A stretch of 64,000 nt of DNA. Origin: Vibrio panuliri. Lineage in GTDB: Bacteria; Pseudomonadota; Gammaproteobacteria; Enterobacterales; Vibrionaceae. The number at the start of each line of letters is the position of its first letter. Position 1 is the first letter of the stretch. Below, piece after piece: positions 1-9,179 of the stretch. A program made the position numbers and the translations under genes. The stretch lies in the NCBI RefSeq assembly GCF_009938205.1, contig NZ_AP019654.1, forward strand, positions 2,632,540-2,696,539, given 5' to 3'. The notes under the pieces are model-generated. The model made no database searches. It saw only the letters and a list, made by a program, of their open reading frames with translations, and had not been told where the DNA came from.

Positions 1-1
1 T

Positions 2-1772
<1,771 letters not shown>

Positions 1773-1780
1773 AATTGGTC

Positions 1781-1809
1781 AAAAAGGCTTGGGCTTTTTG
1801 CCTAAGCCT
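1781..1809 (-). terminator. Intrinsic terminator of the DUF2799 lipoprotein gene
   Basis: Two 10-base arms (AGGCTTGGGC and GCCTAAGCCT, one mismatch) flank a 5-base loop. On the minus strand the hairpin is followed by a T run, which fits termination of the gene ending at 1821. Confidence 0.7.
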
Positions 1810-1820
1810 CACCACGGGTA

Positions 1821-2168
1821 TTAATACGAACTTCGCCCTTCATCCCAACCACGCTGCCACTCCATACGAAAGCGTTGCGCTTCTTCTGTGCCTTCACAAA
1901 CACCATCATAGTACTGTCCCGAAAGACCAACTTGGTAGGCGACATCAGGGTTACAAAACTCATTCACACCGGTTAAATAGCCTTGATCATAATCTGCACT
2001 ATTCACATTACCCATTTTGGTGAGTTCACGCATCGAACGGGCATGGTTGCCTGTGACACCATCTTGATAACCGATTTGATACCAATCTCCGGCTTGCGCC
2101 ATTTCTTCAACACTGCTGGCACAACCAGTTAATCCCACTAGCAAGATAACACTTAGTCGTTTTTTCAT
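1821..2168 (-). CDS. Small lipoprotein, DUF2799-like
   Basis: A 115-residue product with a lipoprotein signal peptide: basic MKKR start, hydrophobic core, lipobox LTGC. It is therefore predicted to be anchored in the membrane by an acylated cysteine. The mature part has repeated GY-rich segments (YQIGYQDGVTG, YDQGYLTGVNEFC, YQVGLSGQYYDGVC), the pattern of proteins annotated DUF2799. Function is unknown. It is transcribed divergently from the CstA-family gene and shares the 230-bp intergenic region that carries the 20-bp operator array, so that array could affect either gene. The gene ends with its own terminator. Confidence 0.8.
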   Translation of the reverse strand: MKKRLSVILLVGLTGCASSVEEMAQAGDWYQIGYQDGVTGNHARSMRELTKMGNVNSADYDQGYLTGVNEFCNPDVAYQVGLSGQYYDGVCEGTEEAQRFRMEWQRGWDEGRSSY

Positions 2169-2236
2169 TATTTTTCCTTGTTATTTGCGTTCACCTAACC
2201 AACTTTTATTCGTCAGGGCACATATCCTTTAGTTTA

Positions 2237-2324
2237 ACCACTTCTGCTGAGATTTAACCATTTAACTTTCGCCCGAACCACTTAATTGTTCAACTTGCCA
2301 CTTAATCCGATATACGACCACTCA
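2237..2324 (+). promoter_or_regulatory. Five-site 20-bp-period direct-repeat operator array
   Basis: Five octamers close to ACCACTTA start at 2237 (ACCACTTC), 2257 (ACCATTTA), 2277 (ACCACTTA), 2297 (GCCACTTA) and 2317 (ACCACTCA): exactly 20 bp apart, all in the same orientation. From memory, the LytTR-family regulator BtsR (YehT) of E. coli binds paired ACC[G/A]CT[C/T]A octamers about 21 bp apart upstream of a CstA-family pyruvate transporter gene. The array ends 75 bases before the CstA-family start codon, and a possible -10 (TAGTAT, 2360-2365) lies just downstream. The repeats are seen directly; the regulator is inferred. Confidence 0.75.
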
Positions 2325-2398
2325 CCCCAAATCCGGATGAAGCTGTTCTTACATCTCTTTAGTATGTACCGTGAATTTTAAGATCAGGGGACAAAGTT

Positions 2399-3883
2399 AT
2401 GTTGTGGTTTTTAACTTGTGTAGCCGCACTCATTGGTGGTTACTTTATCTACGGGGCTTTCGTTGAAAAAGTATTTGGCATCAACGAAAAGCGTCAAACA
2501 CCCGCACATACTAAAGCAGATGGCGTCGACTACGTACCAATGTCGACCAAAAAAGTTTACTTAGTTCAGTTATTGAACATCGCGGGCGTTGGCCCAATTT
2601 TCGGCCCTATTATGGGTGCGTTATACGGCCCAGCCGCTATGTTGTGGATTGTGATTGGCTGTATTTTCGCTGGCGCAGTGCATGACTACTTCTCGGGTAT
2701 GCTGTCTGTTCGTAATGGCGGAGCATCGGTTCCAACCATCACAGGGCGATACCTAGGCAATGGCGCAAAACACTTTATGAATATCTTTGCCATCGTCTTG
2801 CTTCTTCTTGTCGGTGTGGTGTTTGTATCTGCTCCAGCGGGTATGATTACTAACTTGATTAATGATCAAACCGACTTGACTGTGAGCATGACAACCATGG
2901 TTCTGGTTATCTTTGCCTACTACATCATCGCAACGATTGTCCCTGTTGATAAGATCATTGGTCGCTTCTACCCACTGTTTGGCGCATTACTGATCTTTAT
3001 GTCGGTAGGTTTGATCACAGCGGTTGCTTTCTCAAGTGAACATACTGTGATGGGCGATTTCCAAGTCACTGACATGTTTACCAACTTAAACCCAAATGAT
3101 ATGCCTATCTGGCCTGCGCTGTTTATTACTATCGCATGTGGCGCTATCTCTGGTTTCCATGCCACTCAATCGCCTCTGATGGCACGCTGCATGGAAAATG
3201 AGAAGAATGGTCGCTTTGTATTTTATGGTGCCATGATTGGTGAAGGTGTTATCGCTCTAATCTGGTGTGCACTAGCGCTATCATTCTTTGGTTCTCTTGA
3301 TGCGTTGCAAGAAGCTGTTAGCAACGGTGGTCCAGGTAACGTTGTCTATGCGTCATCATTTGGTCTACTTGGCGTGTTTGGTGGTGTCCTAGCGTTCCTT
3401 GGTGTGGTAATTCTTCCTATCACATCTGGCGACACCGCTTTCCGTTCAAGCCGTCTGATCCTAGCTGAATACTTCAATATGGAGCAGAAAACGCTACGCA
3501 ATCGTCTACTGATGGCAGTACCACTATTTGTTATCGGTGGCATCTTAACTCAAGTTGACTTCGGCATTATCTGGCGTTACTTCGGTTTTGCAAACCAATC
3601 AACAGCCGTCATGATGCTGTGGACAGCCTCGGCTTACTTACTACGCCACAATAAACTACACTGGATTACATCTGTTCCAGCCGTGTTTATGACTACAGTC
3701 TGTGTCAGCTTTATCTTGAACAACAGCTCACTTGGCTTTGGTCTGCCAATGCAAATTTCAACAATCGTTGGCGCCGTGTTTGCTGTTGCGGTACTTGGAT
3801 ATGTAATTAAAACATCAAAAGGTAAAGGTGAAACTGAACTGGCTGATGAAGAAAAACCAAAAGCAGTCACTGAAACTGCATAA
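2399..3883 (+). CDS. cstA: CstA-family carbon-starvation/pyruvate-type transporter, short form
   Basis: A 494-residue, highly hydrophobic inner-membrane protein with more than a dozen predicted membrane segments. Family segments visible are NIAGVGPIFGPIMGALYGP (residues about 61-79), GAVHDYFSGMLSVRNGG and SGFHATQSPLMARC. E. coli CstA and BtsT are about 700 residues, so this is the shorter subclass without the long C-terminal region; the C-terminus here is a charged tail. Characterised relatives import pyruvate or peptides under nutrient limitation by H+ symport; the substrate here is inferred. AGGGGA lies 8 bases upstream of the ATG. The five-site array upstream suggests control by a LytTR response regulator. 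Confidence 0.88.
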   Translation: MLWFLTCVAALIGGYFIYGAFVEKVFGINEKRQTPAHTKADGVDYVPMSTKKVYLVQLLNIAGVGPIFGPIMGALYGPAAMLWIVIGCIFAGAVHDYFSGMLSVRNGGASVPTITGRYLGNGAKHFMNIFAIVLLLLVGVVFVSAPAGMITNLINDQTDLTVSMTTMVLVIFAYYIIATIVPVDKIIGRFYPLFGALLIFMSVGLITAVAFSSEHTVMGDFQVTDMFTNLNPNDMPIWPALFITIACGAISGFHATQSPLMARCMENEKNGRFVFYGAMIGEGVIALIWCALALSFFGSLDALQEAVSNGGPGNVVYASSFGLLGVFGGVLAFLGVVILPITSGDTAFRSSRLILAEYFNMEQKTLRNRLLMAVPLFVIGGILTQVDFGIIWRYFGFANQSTAVMMLWTASAYLLRHNKLHWITSVPAVFMTTVCVSFILNNSSLGFGLPMQISTIVGAVFAVAVLGYVIKTSKGKGETELADEEKPKAVTETA

Positions 3884-3904
3884 ATCAACAATACCTTTGC
3901 TTGC

Positions 3905-3934
3905 GAAAAAGGCTCCTTCGGGAGCCTTTGTTTT
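3905..3934 (+). terminator. Intrinsic terminator after the CstA-family gene
   Basis: The stem AGGCTCC/GGAGCCT closes a stable TTCG tetraloop and is followed by TTGTTTT. Confidence 0.85.
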
Positions 3935-3972
3935 ATCGACAAGATAGACTAAACATCGCATTGATACACGGT

Positions 3973-6738
3973 TTAACTTTGGGGGGACAGTGTCGCTGTA
4001 AGCTTTTTACTCTTCGCTCCAAACACCCAGTTAGCCTTCTGTTGAAGATCATCCAAAGTAATGCTGTTTGCTGTTCCTTCAATATCGAGTAACGCCTCAA
4101 TACCATAGCCATGTATTAGGTAACGACTATAGAACCAAGCGCGTTGGATCGGATCATCATTAATCGGTTCAACAGCGACGGCGAGTTGTTTGACCGCCGT
4201 AGAGAGCTCCTCTTCGGTAATGGAATTAGCTAACCCATCAAAGATAGTCTTTAAAGCGAGTTGAACCTCTTTTAAATCCTCACTTGCGACTTTTGCTGTC
4301 ACAAACCAATCACTCCCCCACTCTCCATCTTGAGTCACAGGATATACTTCCGGAGAATAATCTAAACCGCGTTTTTCTCTTACCTCATCAAGAAGACGGG
4401 CACTTGCAATACGTTGTAGCGCATCCTCGGCAAAAACATCTTTCGCTGATTTCGCCCTCTTTTGTGTGTTAATGAGGCGAGTCAACAGCATAGTGCCTTT
4501 TTCATTACCTTGGTTAACTTCAACCAGCGGCGCTAACTCTCCCTTGTATTGATTATCAAAGTTCAACAGAGAAACGTTCTCGTTACTTAGATTAATCGAA
4601 GCGATATATTTACGTAACATAGGGGCAATTTGCGCAGGTTCCAGATCGGCGATAATGACCAATTTATTGCCACGGTTATAATGAAATAAGCGCTGGTGAA
4701 CCTGAAGTAGCTGATCGGTAGTCACGGATGCAATATCGGAATTGAGGACAAAACGGTGTCGGCTATGTGGTTGATAAGTTTCGGCATTGATCGCTTTATA
4801 CCATTGACCTTCTGGCGAACCGTAATAGGCATTATTGTTCTCATAAAACTCTTGTTTGACTGCCTCAAGTTGGCGCGGCTCAACCTTCACTTCCGTAGAG
4901 ATATTAAAAATCGTATTTAGAGCTAAAGGCAATGCCTTCACTTCCGTGTTTACCTCTAAACCATGGAATGTGAAGCCAATAAATGGATACACCGCGACAC
5001 CTTTCTTACGCAAGTAACTATCAAATTGTGCGCCGTTAAACTCACCTAGCCCACTTCGAGCAGCAGACTGAGGTAGTAAGTCACTCGCCGCATACAAGTC
5101 TGGCGTTAGCGCAGCTTTACCTCCTTGGCTAGCATAGACAAGATGCGCTCTCTGACCGGCTTGCGGGTCCCGTTGATACCAAACTTCTACTCCATTACTC
5201 AACTGCCAAACAGTAAAATCGCCCTCTTTTTCCGTGCGCGACACTATCTCTCCCTGAGCCTTTGGCTGTTTGAGCTCTGAAGTCACATCCTGAAGCTCCA
5301 GCGGTTTAAATCCAGTTTGAGCGTATACATCGGGCAGTTTTATAAGCTCTTGTTCTAAAGTGCTCAATGACTCACTCGCGCTATAACCCTGAAGCCAAGA
5401 GAGATTGGACGAAAGCAGATCCTCAATATTCTTATTGACCCGCTTTAAATCAATGTAAGTAACAAACTCATTGAGCGCCTGACGATTGGTCTCACGACTT
5501 TGTACTGGCATTGCTTGCTCAATAGCGAATACCTTGTCATCAACAATTTGTAATGGCTTACGCTTGTTCCACTCGTTGTCGAAGTTAGACAAAGTATTGC
5601 GATAGCCAGTCATAATGCTCTCAAGCTCACTTTGACTGACACCATAATCTCTTAAGGAACGGACAGTCTGCAAAAACAGTTGCTGAGTGGCCTCTCTGTT
5701 GTCAGCAGAAAACGCAATACTCGCGGCTGCGTATCGGTTATAGCCTATCCATTGAGAATAACTTCCCGAGTATTGCACTGCCTGAGCGGCATTGTTGAAC
5801 GCAGCTTGGAGACGTTGAGTAATTAACTGCTGCGTAACTTCATCTAACCAATATTGATACTGCTGCCTATAGGTCGTGATAGCAATAGGGCCTCTATCGA
5901 CAAGAAAGTGTAAGCTTGGCGATTCCATCTCTCCGACCAGCAAAGTGTAAGAGCCGTTATTAATTTTGTGACCACGCTGCTTATTAACCGCAGGCTTACC
6001 ATTATTTTTCCACGTTGAAAATTGCTGTGTAATAAGCGTCGAAAGTTCTTCATTGCTTATGTTGCCAGATATAATCAGCTCAGCATTTTGCGGTTGATAC
6101 CATCTACGGTAGTAATCTTTAAGCGCTTTTGCTGACGCCTGTTTAACGGAGTCTTCAGTCCCTAGCGGATCTTTATCCTCCAACACGGTACCTTTTACTG
6201 CTTCTAGGTACGCTTTAGTAAAGAGCGGTTCATTCTCTGAGCGACTGGCTCGGAACTCGCCAAGAATAACGCCTTTCTCTCGTTCAACCTGCTCTGGAGA
6301 GAACTCAATCCCATCAGCAACATCTCTCATCCAAGTCAGCGCTAAGGGGAGATGTTGTTTATCGGATAAATCCATTTTATAGGCCGTTAATTGATAACTG
6401 GTGAAGGCATTAATATCCGCACCAAAGCTGCCACCAGTCTTCTCAAACAGCCTAATCACCTCATTACCGGTAAAGTGACGACTGCCATTGAACGCCATAT
6501 GTTCAACGAAATGAGCATAGCCTTTTTGCTTGTCAGACTCCTGCATCGATCCTGCATGAATCATAAGACGAATTGAGATTTCTTTATCTTCCGTTGGGTA
6601 GAGATGGTAGCGCAACCCGTTATCGAGTTGATACTGACTCCAGTTCGAGTCTTCTGGAATGGATTTATCGAGGTCACTATTACACCCCACGATAAGTAAA
6701 ACGGTAAAGAAAGTAAGCCACTTTTTAATCAGTTGCAT
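3973..6738 (-). CDS. M16 (insulinase/pitrilysin) metalloprotease lipoprotein
   Basis: The 921-residue product has a lipoprotein signal with lipobox IVGC, Cys19 being the acylated residue, so it should act in the cell envelope. The M16 zinc motif HFVEH is at residues 76-80 (ligands His76 and His80, base Glu79), and the glutamate of GVILGEF near 161 is the likely third zinc ligand. The length fits two active-type/inactive-type M16 domain pairs, the arrangement of periplasmic relatives such as PqqL. The second half lacks an HxxEH, as expected. Substrates are probably short peptides but are unknown. It stands alone between the cstA terminator and ispH, converging on cstA. Confidence 0.88.
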   Translation of the reverse strand: MQLIKKWLTFFTVLLIVGCNSDLDKSIPEDSNWSQYQLDNGLRYHLYPTEDKEISIRLMIHAGSMQESDKQKGYAHFVEHMAFNGSRHFTGNEVIRLFEKTGGSFGADINAFTSYQLTAYKMDLSDKQHLPLALTWMRDVADGIEFSPEQVEREKGVILGEFRASRSENEPLFTKAYLEAVKGTVLEDKDPLGTEDSVKQASAKALKDYYRRWYQPQNAELIISGNISNEELSTLITQQFSTWKNNGKPAVNKQRGHKINNGSYTLLVGEMESPSLHFLVDRGPIAITTYRQQYQYWLDEVTQQLITQRLQAAFNNAAQAVQYSGSYSQWIGYNRYAAASIAFSADNREATQQLFLQTVRSLRDYGVSQSELESIMTGYRNTLSNFDNEWNKRKPLQIVDDKVFAIEQAMPVQSRETNRQALNEFVTYIDLKRVNKNIEDLLSSNLSWLQGYSASESLSTLEQELIKLPDVYAQTGFKPLELQDVTSELKQPKAQGEIVSRTEKEGDFTVWQLSNGVEVWYQRDPQAGQRAHLVYASQGGKAALTPDLYAASDLLPQSAARSGLGEFNGAQFDSYLRKKGVAVYPFIGFTFHGLEVNTEVKALPLALNTIFNISTEVKVEPRQLEAVKQEFYENNNAYYGSPEGQWYKAINAETYQPHSRHRFVLNSDIASVTTDQLLQVHQRLFHYNRGNKLVIIADLEPAQIAPMLRKYIASINLSNENVSLLNFDNQYKGELAPLVEVNQGNEKGTMLLTRLINTQKRAKSAKDVFAEDALQRIASARLLDEVREKRGLDYSPEVYPVTQDGEWGSDWFVTAKVASEDLKEVQLALKTIFDGLANSITEEELSTAVKQLAVAVEPINDDPIQRAWFYSRYLIHGYGIEALLDIEGTANSITLDDLQQKANWVFGAKSKKLTATLSPQS

Positions 6739-6885
6739 GAACAGCTCCTAGTCCAATTACTAAGCGCACTATATCGTTCAACGTGGCTCAAAATGTAATC
6801 CACCGGGTGGAATGGTGGAAAATACGACCGACAAGAGATAATTGTGTAATTTACATATTCATCAGTTAATTACTAAGATATCCAA

Positions 6886-6922
6886 ACAAAAAAGCCCCTA
6901 GCTTATGTTTAAGCTAGGGGCT
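6886..6922 (-). terminator. Intrinsic terminator after ispH
   Basis: Twelve-base arms (AGCCCCTAGCTT/AAGCTAGGGGCT) enclose a 6-base loop. On the minus strand a run of Ts follows, so it terminates the fkpB-ispH transcript. Confidence 0.9.
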
Positions 6923-6940
6923 AGAAGACACTAAACGGAA

Positions 6941-7906
6941 TCAGTCTACTTGTTTAATTTGCAGCTCTTTTGGCACTTCAAAGAACATGTTCTCTTCACG
7001 ACCTGTCACTTCTTCCACAGAGCGAGTTCCAACAAGCTCTTTAATCCGTTCCATAATTTGATTCACTAGCTCTTCAGGCGCAGAAGCGCCTGCGGTCACG
7101 CCTACTTTTCGCTTACCATCAAACCACTCGGCTTGAATATCTTCTGGACAGTCGGTGAGATAACCAGGAGTGCCTAGTTTTTCGGCTAGCTCTTTTAAGC
7201 GCGTTGAGTTTGAGGAATTTTTTGAACCCACAACAATTACTACGTCAACGTTGCTGGCAATCTCACGTACGGCATCTTGACGATTTTGCGTTGCGTAACA
7301 GATATCATCTTTACGTGGTCCTTGAATCTCAGGGAATACGCGACGCAGCTCAGCAATCACATCAGCCGTCTCATCAACAGAAAGCGTGGTTTGGCTAACA
7401 TAATGTAACTCACTTGGATCTTTAACCAATCCAAGTAACGGGGCGACATCCTCTGGCTTTTCAACCAAGTACATGCCACCAGTCTCGCTTGAGTACTGCC
7501 CCATCGTTCCTTCGACTTCTGGGTGACCAGCATGACCAATTAACACCACTTCCATATTACGACGGCTTGCACGTGCCACTTCCATATGAACTTTTGTGAC
7601 CAATGGACACGTAGCATCAAATACGGTCAAAGCGCGTTGCTTCGCTTCTTGGCGCACAGCTTGCGACACACCATGAGCGGAGAAAATCACAATATTGTCG
7701 TCTGGCACTTCACTGAGTTCTTCGACAAAAATCGCGCCACGTTGTTTAAGCCCTTCCACCACAAAACGGTTATGTACCACTTCGTGACGAACATAAATTG
7801 GCGGTTGATACAGCTCCAAAGCGCGCTCTACGATACTGATGGCTCGGTCTACACCGGCACAAAAGCCACGCGGGTTAGCTAACAGGATTTTCATTTCATT
7901 GCTCAT
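6941..7906 (-). CDS. ispH: 4-hydroxy-3-methylbut-2-enyl diphosphate reductase
   Basis: IspH performs the last step of the non-mevalonate isoprenoid pathway, reducing HMBPP to IPP and DMAPP with a [4Fe-4S] cluster. The three cluster cysteines are in [23 protein letters not shown] and [11 protein letters not shown]; catalytic-site signatures IFSAHGVS and [10 protein letters not shown] are intact. The upstream ATG (7906) gives 321 residues; a second ATG four codons on (7894) matches the E. coli N-terminus, and neither has a clear Shine-Dalgarno, so the start is uncertain by four residues. It follows fkpB at 23 bases and is the last gene before a strong terminator. Confidence 0.96.
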   Translation of the reverse strand: MSNEMKILLANPRGFCAGVDRAISIVERALELYQPPIYVRHEVVHNRFVVEGLKQRGAIFVEELSEVPDDNIVIFSAHGVSQAVRQEAKQRALTVFDATCPLVTKVHMEVARASRRNMEVVLIGHAGHPEVEGTMGQYSSETGGMYLVEKPEDVAPLLGLVKDPSELHYVSQTTLSVDETADVIAELRRVFPEIQGPRKDDICYATQNRQDAVREIASNVDVVIVVGSKNSSNSTRLKELAEKLGTPGYLTDCPEDIQAEWFDGKRKVGVTAGASAPEELVNQIMERIKELVGTRSVEEVTGREENMFFEVPKELQIKQVD

Positions 7907-7929
7907 GGGGTGTTTTCTTCTTTGGGGCG

Positions 7930-8361
7930 TTATTCTACTGACAAAATTTCAACTTCAAAAGTCACATCTTGTCCTGCTAGTGGGTGGTTAAAGTCAACCG
8001 TGACTGAATCGCCAGCTATTTCAGTAATAATACCAGGGATCTCCATACCATCCGGACCACTAAACGCCATAATGGTGCCAACTTCAACGTCGGCATCTCC
8101 GACAAATTTGGCACGGTCCATATGGTGAATATTATCTGGGTTTGGTAAACCAAACGCATCAACTGCAGCCAGTTCAATCGCTTTAGACTCACCACTTTCT
8201 AATCCAAGCAGACACTGTTCAAAATTATCACTCAGGCTCCCGTCACCGATGACAAGTTTGGCTGGTTTGCCCATGTTGTGTGTACTATCGGCAACAGAGC
8301 CGTCTTTCATCTTGATAGTAAAATGGAGGGTAACGGTAGAGTCTTGGGCTATTGATTTCAC
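7930..8361 (-). CDS. fkpB: FKBP-type peptidyl-prolyl isomerase (SlpA-like)
   Basis: A 143-residue cytoplasmic FKBP of the SlyD/SlpA type, catalysing proline cis-trans isomerisation and assisting folding. The FKBP half-domains [19 protein letters not shown] and [19 protein letters not shown] flank an inserted-in-flap segment ([14 protein letters not shown] to [11 protein letters not shown]), as in the family; the C-terminus has the typical [17 protein letters not shown]. The start is GTG with AAGGA 9 bases upstream. It sits between lspA and ispH as in E. coli, but the lspA terminator (8431-8464) implies it also needs its own promoter in the short gap. Confidence 0.94.
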   Translation of the reverse strand: MKSIAQDSTVTLHFTIKMKDGSVADSTHNMGKPAKLVIGDGSLSDNFEQCLLGLESGESKAIELAAVDAFGLPNPDNIHHMDRAKFVGDADVEVGTIMAFSGPDGMEIPGIITEIAGDSVTVDFNHPLAGQDVTFEVEILSVE

Positions 8362-8430
8362 GATACTGCTTCCTTGTCTTTATGGTAACGCCGAGCTTAG
8401 TCGGCTTATTAAACTATGTGGTGAAGGTAT

Positions 8431-8464
8431 AAAAAAAACGCTGTCGAATCAACGGACAGCGTTT
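8431..8464 (-). terminator. Intrinsic terminator after lspA
   Basis: Ten-base perfect arms (AAACGCTGTC/GACAGCGTTT) with a 9-base loop, followed on the minus strand by eight Ts. It lies between lspA and fkpB. Confidence 0.88.
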
Positions 8465-8478
8465 ATGGTTATTCACTT

Positions 8479-8982
8479 TTATGCTTTCGCATTCTCTTTG
8501 CTAAGAAAGCCATCGAGGATAATCATTGCAGCACCAATACAGATAGTCGTATCGGCAAGATTAAAAATCGGCCAATGATATTGGTCAATATACAGGTGCA
8601 AGTAATCCACAACAAAGCCATGCACGACACGGTCAAATACATTACCGATTGCCCCACCGATAATCATCGCATAGGCGATGTTGTTCCATTTTTCTTTGGC
8701 GGGTAACTTGCTCATCCAATAAGTCAGCATTGCGGTGACCACAAAAGCGATCCCTGTAAATAACCAGCGTTGCCAACCGGCTTGATCACTTAAAAAGCTA
8801 AATGCGGCACCGTAGTTATGAGCATAAGTAATATTGAAAAACGGCAATACGTCAATGCTCTGACCCAATCGCATGTTCTGCATCACAAACAGTTTAATCG
8901 CGATATCAGCGATAAAAATTACCACCGCTAGCAATAACCAACGCACGCCAGACTCTTTTAGTGTTAATGCTTTTTCACTCAT
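8479..8982 (-). CDS. lspA: Prolipoprotein signal peptidase II
   Basis: LspA is the inner-membrane aspartyl protease that cuts the signal peptide from diacylated prolipoproteins. The 167-residue product has four membrane segments, the conserved [10 protein letters not shown] box, and the two catalytic aspartates in [15 protein letters not shown] and [12 protein letters not shown]. The frame extends upstream to 9048, but those extra residues run through a terminator hairpin; the ATG at 8982 begins at the conserved [12 protein letters not shown] with AAGGA just before it, so I use that. Its substrate-producing partner Lgt is encoded at 19.3 kb. Terminators on both sides make lspA transcriptionally isolated in a cluster that is usually one operon. 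Confidence 0.95.
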   Translation of the reverse strand: MSEKALTLKESGVRWLLLAVVIFIADIAIKLFVMQNMRLGQSIDVLPFFNITYAHNYGAAFSFLSDQAGWQRWLFTGIAFVVTAMLTYWMSKLPAKEKWNNIAYAMIIGGAIGNVFDRVVHGFVVDYLHLYIDQYHWPIFNLADTTICIGAAMIILDGFLSKENAKA

Positions 8983-8991
8983 GTCCTTACC

Positions 8992-9018
8992 TAAAAACAA
9001 CCCCAGTAAATACTGGGG
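8992..9018 (-). terminator. Hairpin with T run immediately upstream of lspA
   Basis: Arms CCCCAGTA/TACTGGGG with a 2-base loop are followed on the minus strand by TTGTTTTT, ending 10 bases before the lspA ATG. It has the form of an intrinsic terminator for the ileS transcript; because it ends so close to lspA it could also act as an attenuator. Confidence 0.7.
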
Positions 9019-9053
9019 CTGCTTGGTTATTAAAAAGTTCCATATCAAATGGC

Positions 9054-9179
9054 ATTACTCTAAATTATTGGAACTGTGTTGCGGCGCTAAATCCTTGAAT
9101 CCCCTGAGCATAGTCTACTATGTGACTGGGGTGAAAGGATGCTGGCAACAAAGCCATAGTTCCAAGAATGACGAGTAAT
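9054..9179. repeat. ERIC (intergenic repeat unit) element
   Basis: A 126-bp imperfect palindrome: ATTACTC at the left end and GAGTAAT at the right, with inner arms pairing TTGGAACT with AGTTCCAA. The core GAATCCCC...GCATAGTCTACTATGTGACTGGGGTGA strongly resembles the central ERIC consensus known from enterobacteria and vibrios (compare the classical ERIC2 primer, GTGACTGGGGTGA). The right end reaches the first base of the ileS stop codon at 9179. Confidence 0.85.

Noticed and set aside
1775..2023. 82-codon plus-strand frame after murQ
   Set aside because: It is antisense to the DUF2799 lipoprotein gene, which has a signal peptide and its own terminator.
8983..9048. N-terminal extension of LspA
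   Set aside because: The extra codons run through a terminator hairpin and the conserved N-terminus begins at 8982.
8873..9178. 101-codon plus-strand frame over the start of lspA and the ERIC element
   Set aside because: It consists of lspA antisense plus repeat sequence; no family resemblance.
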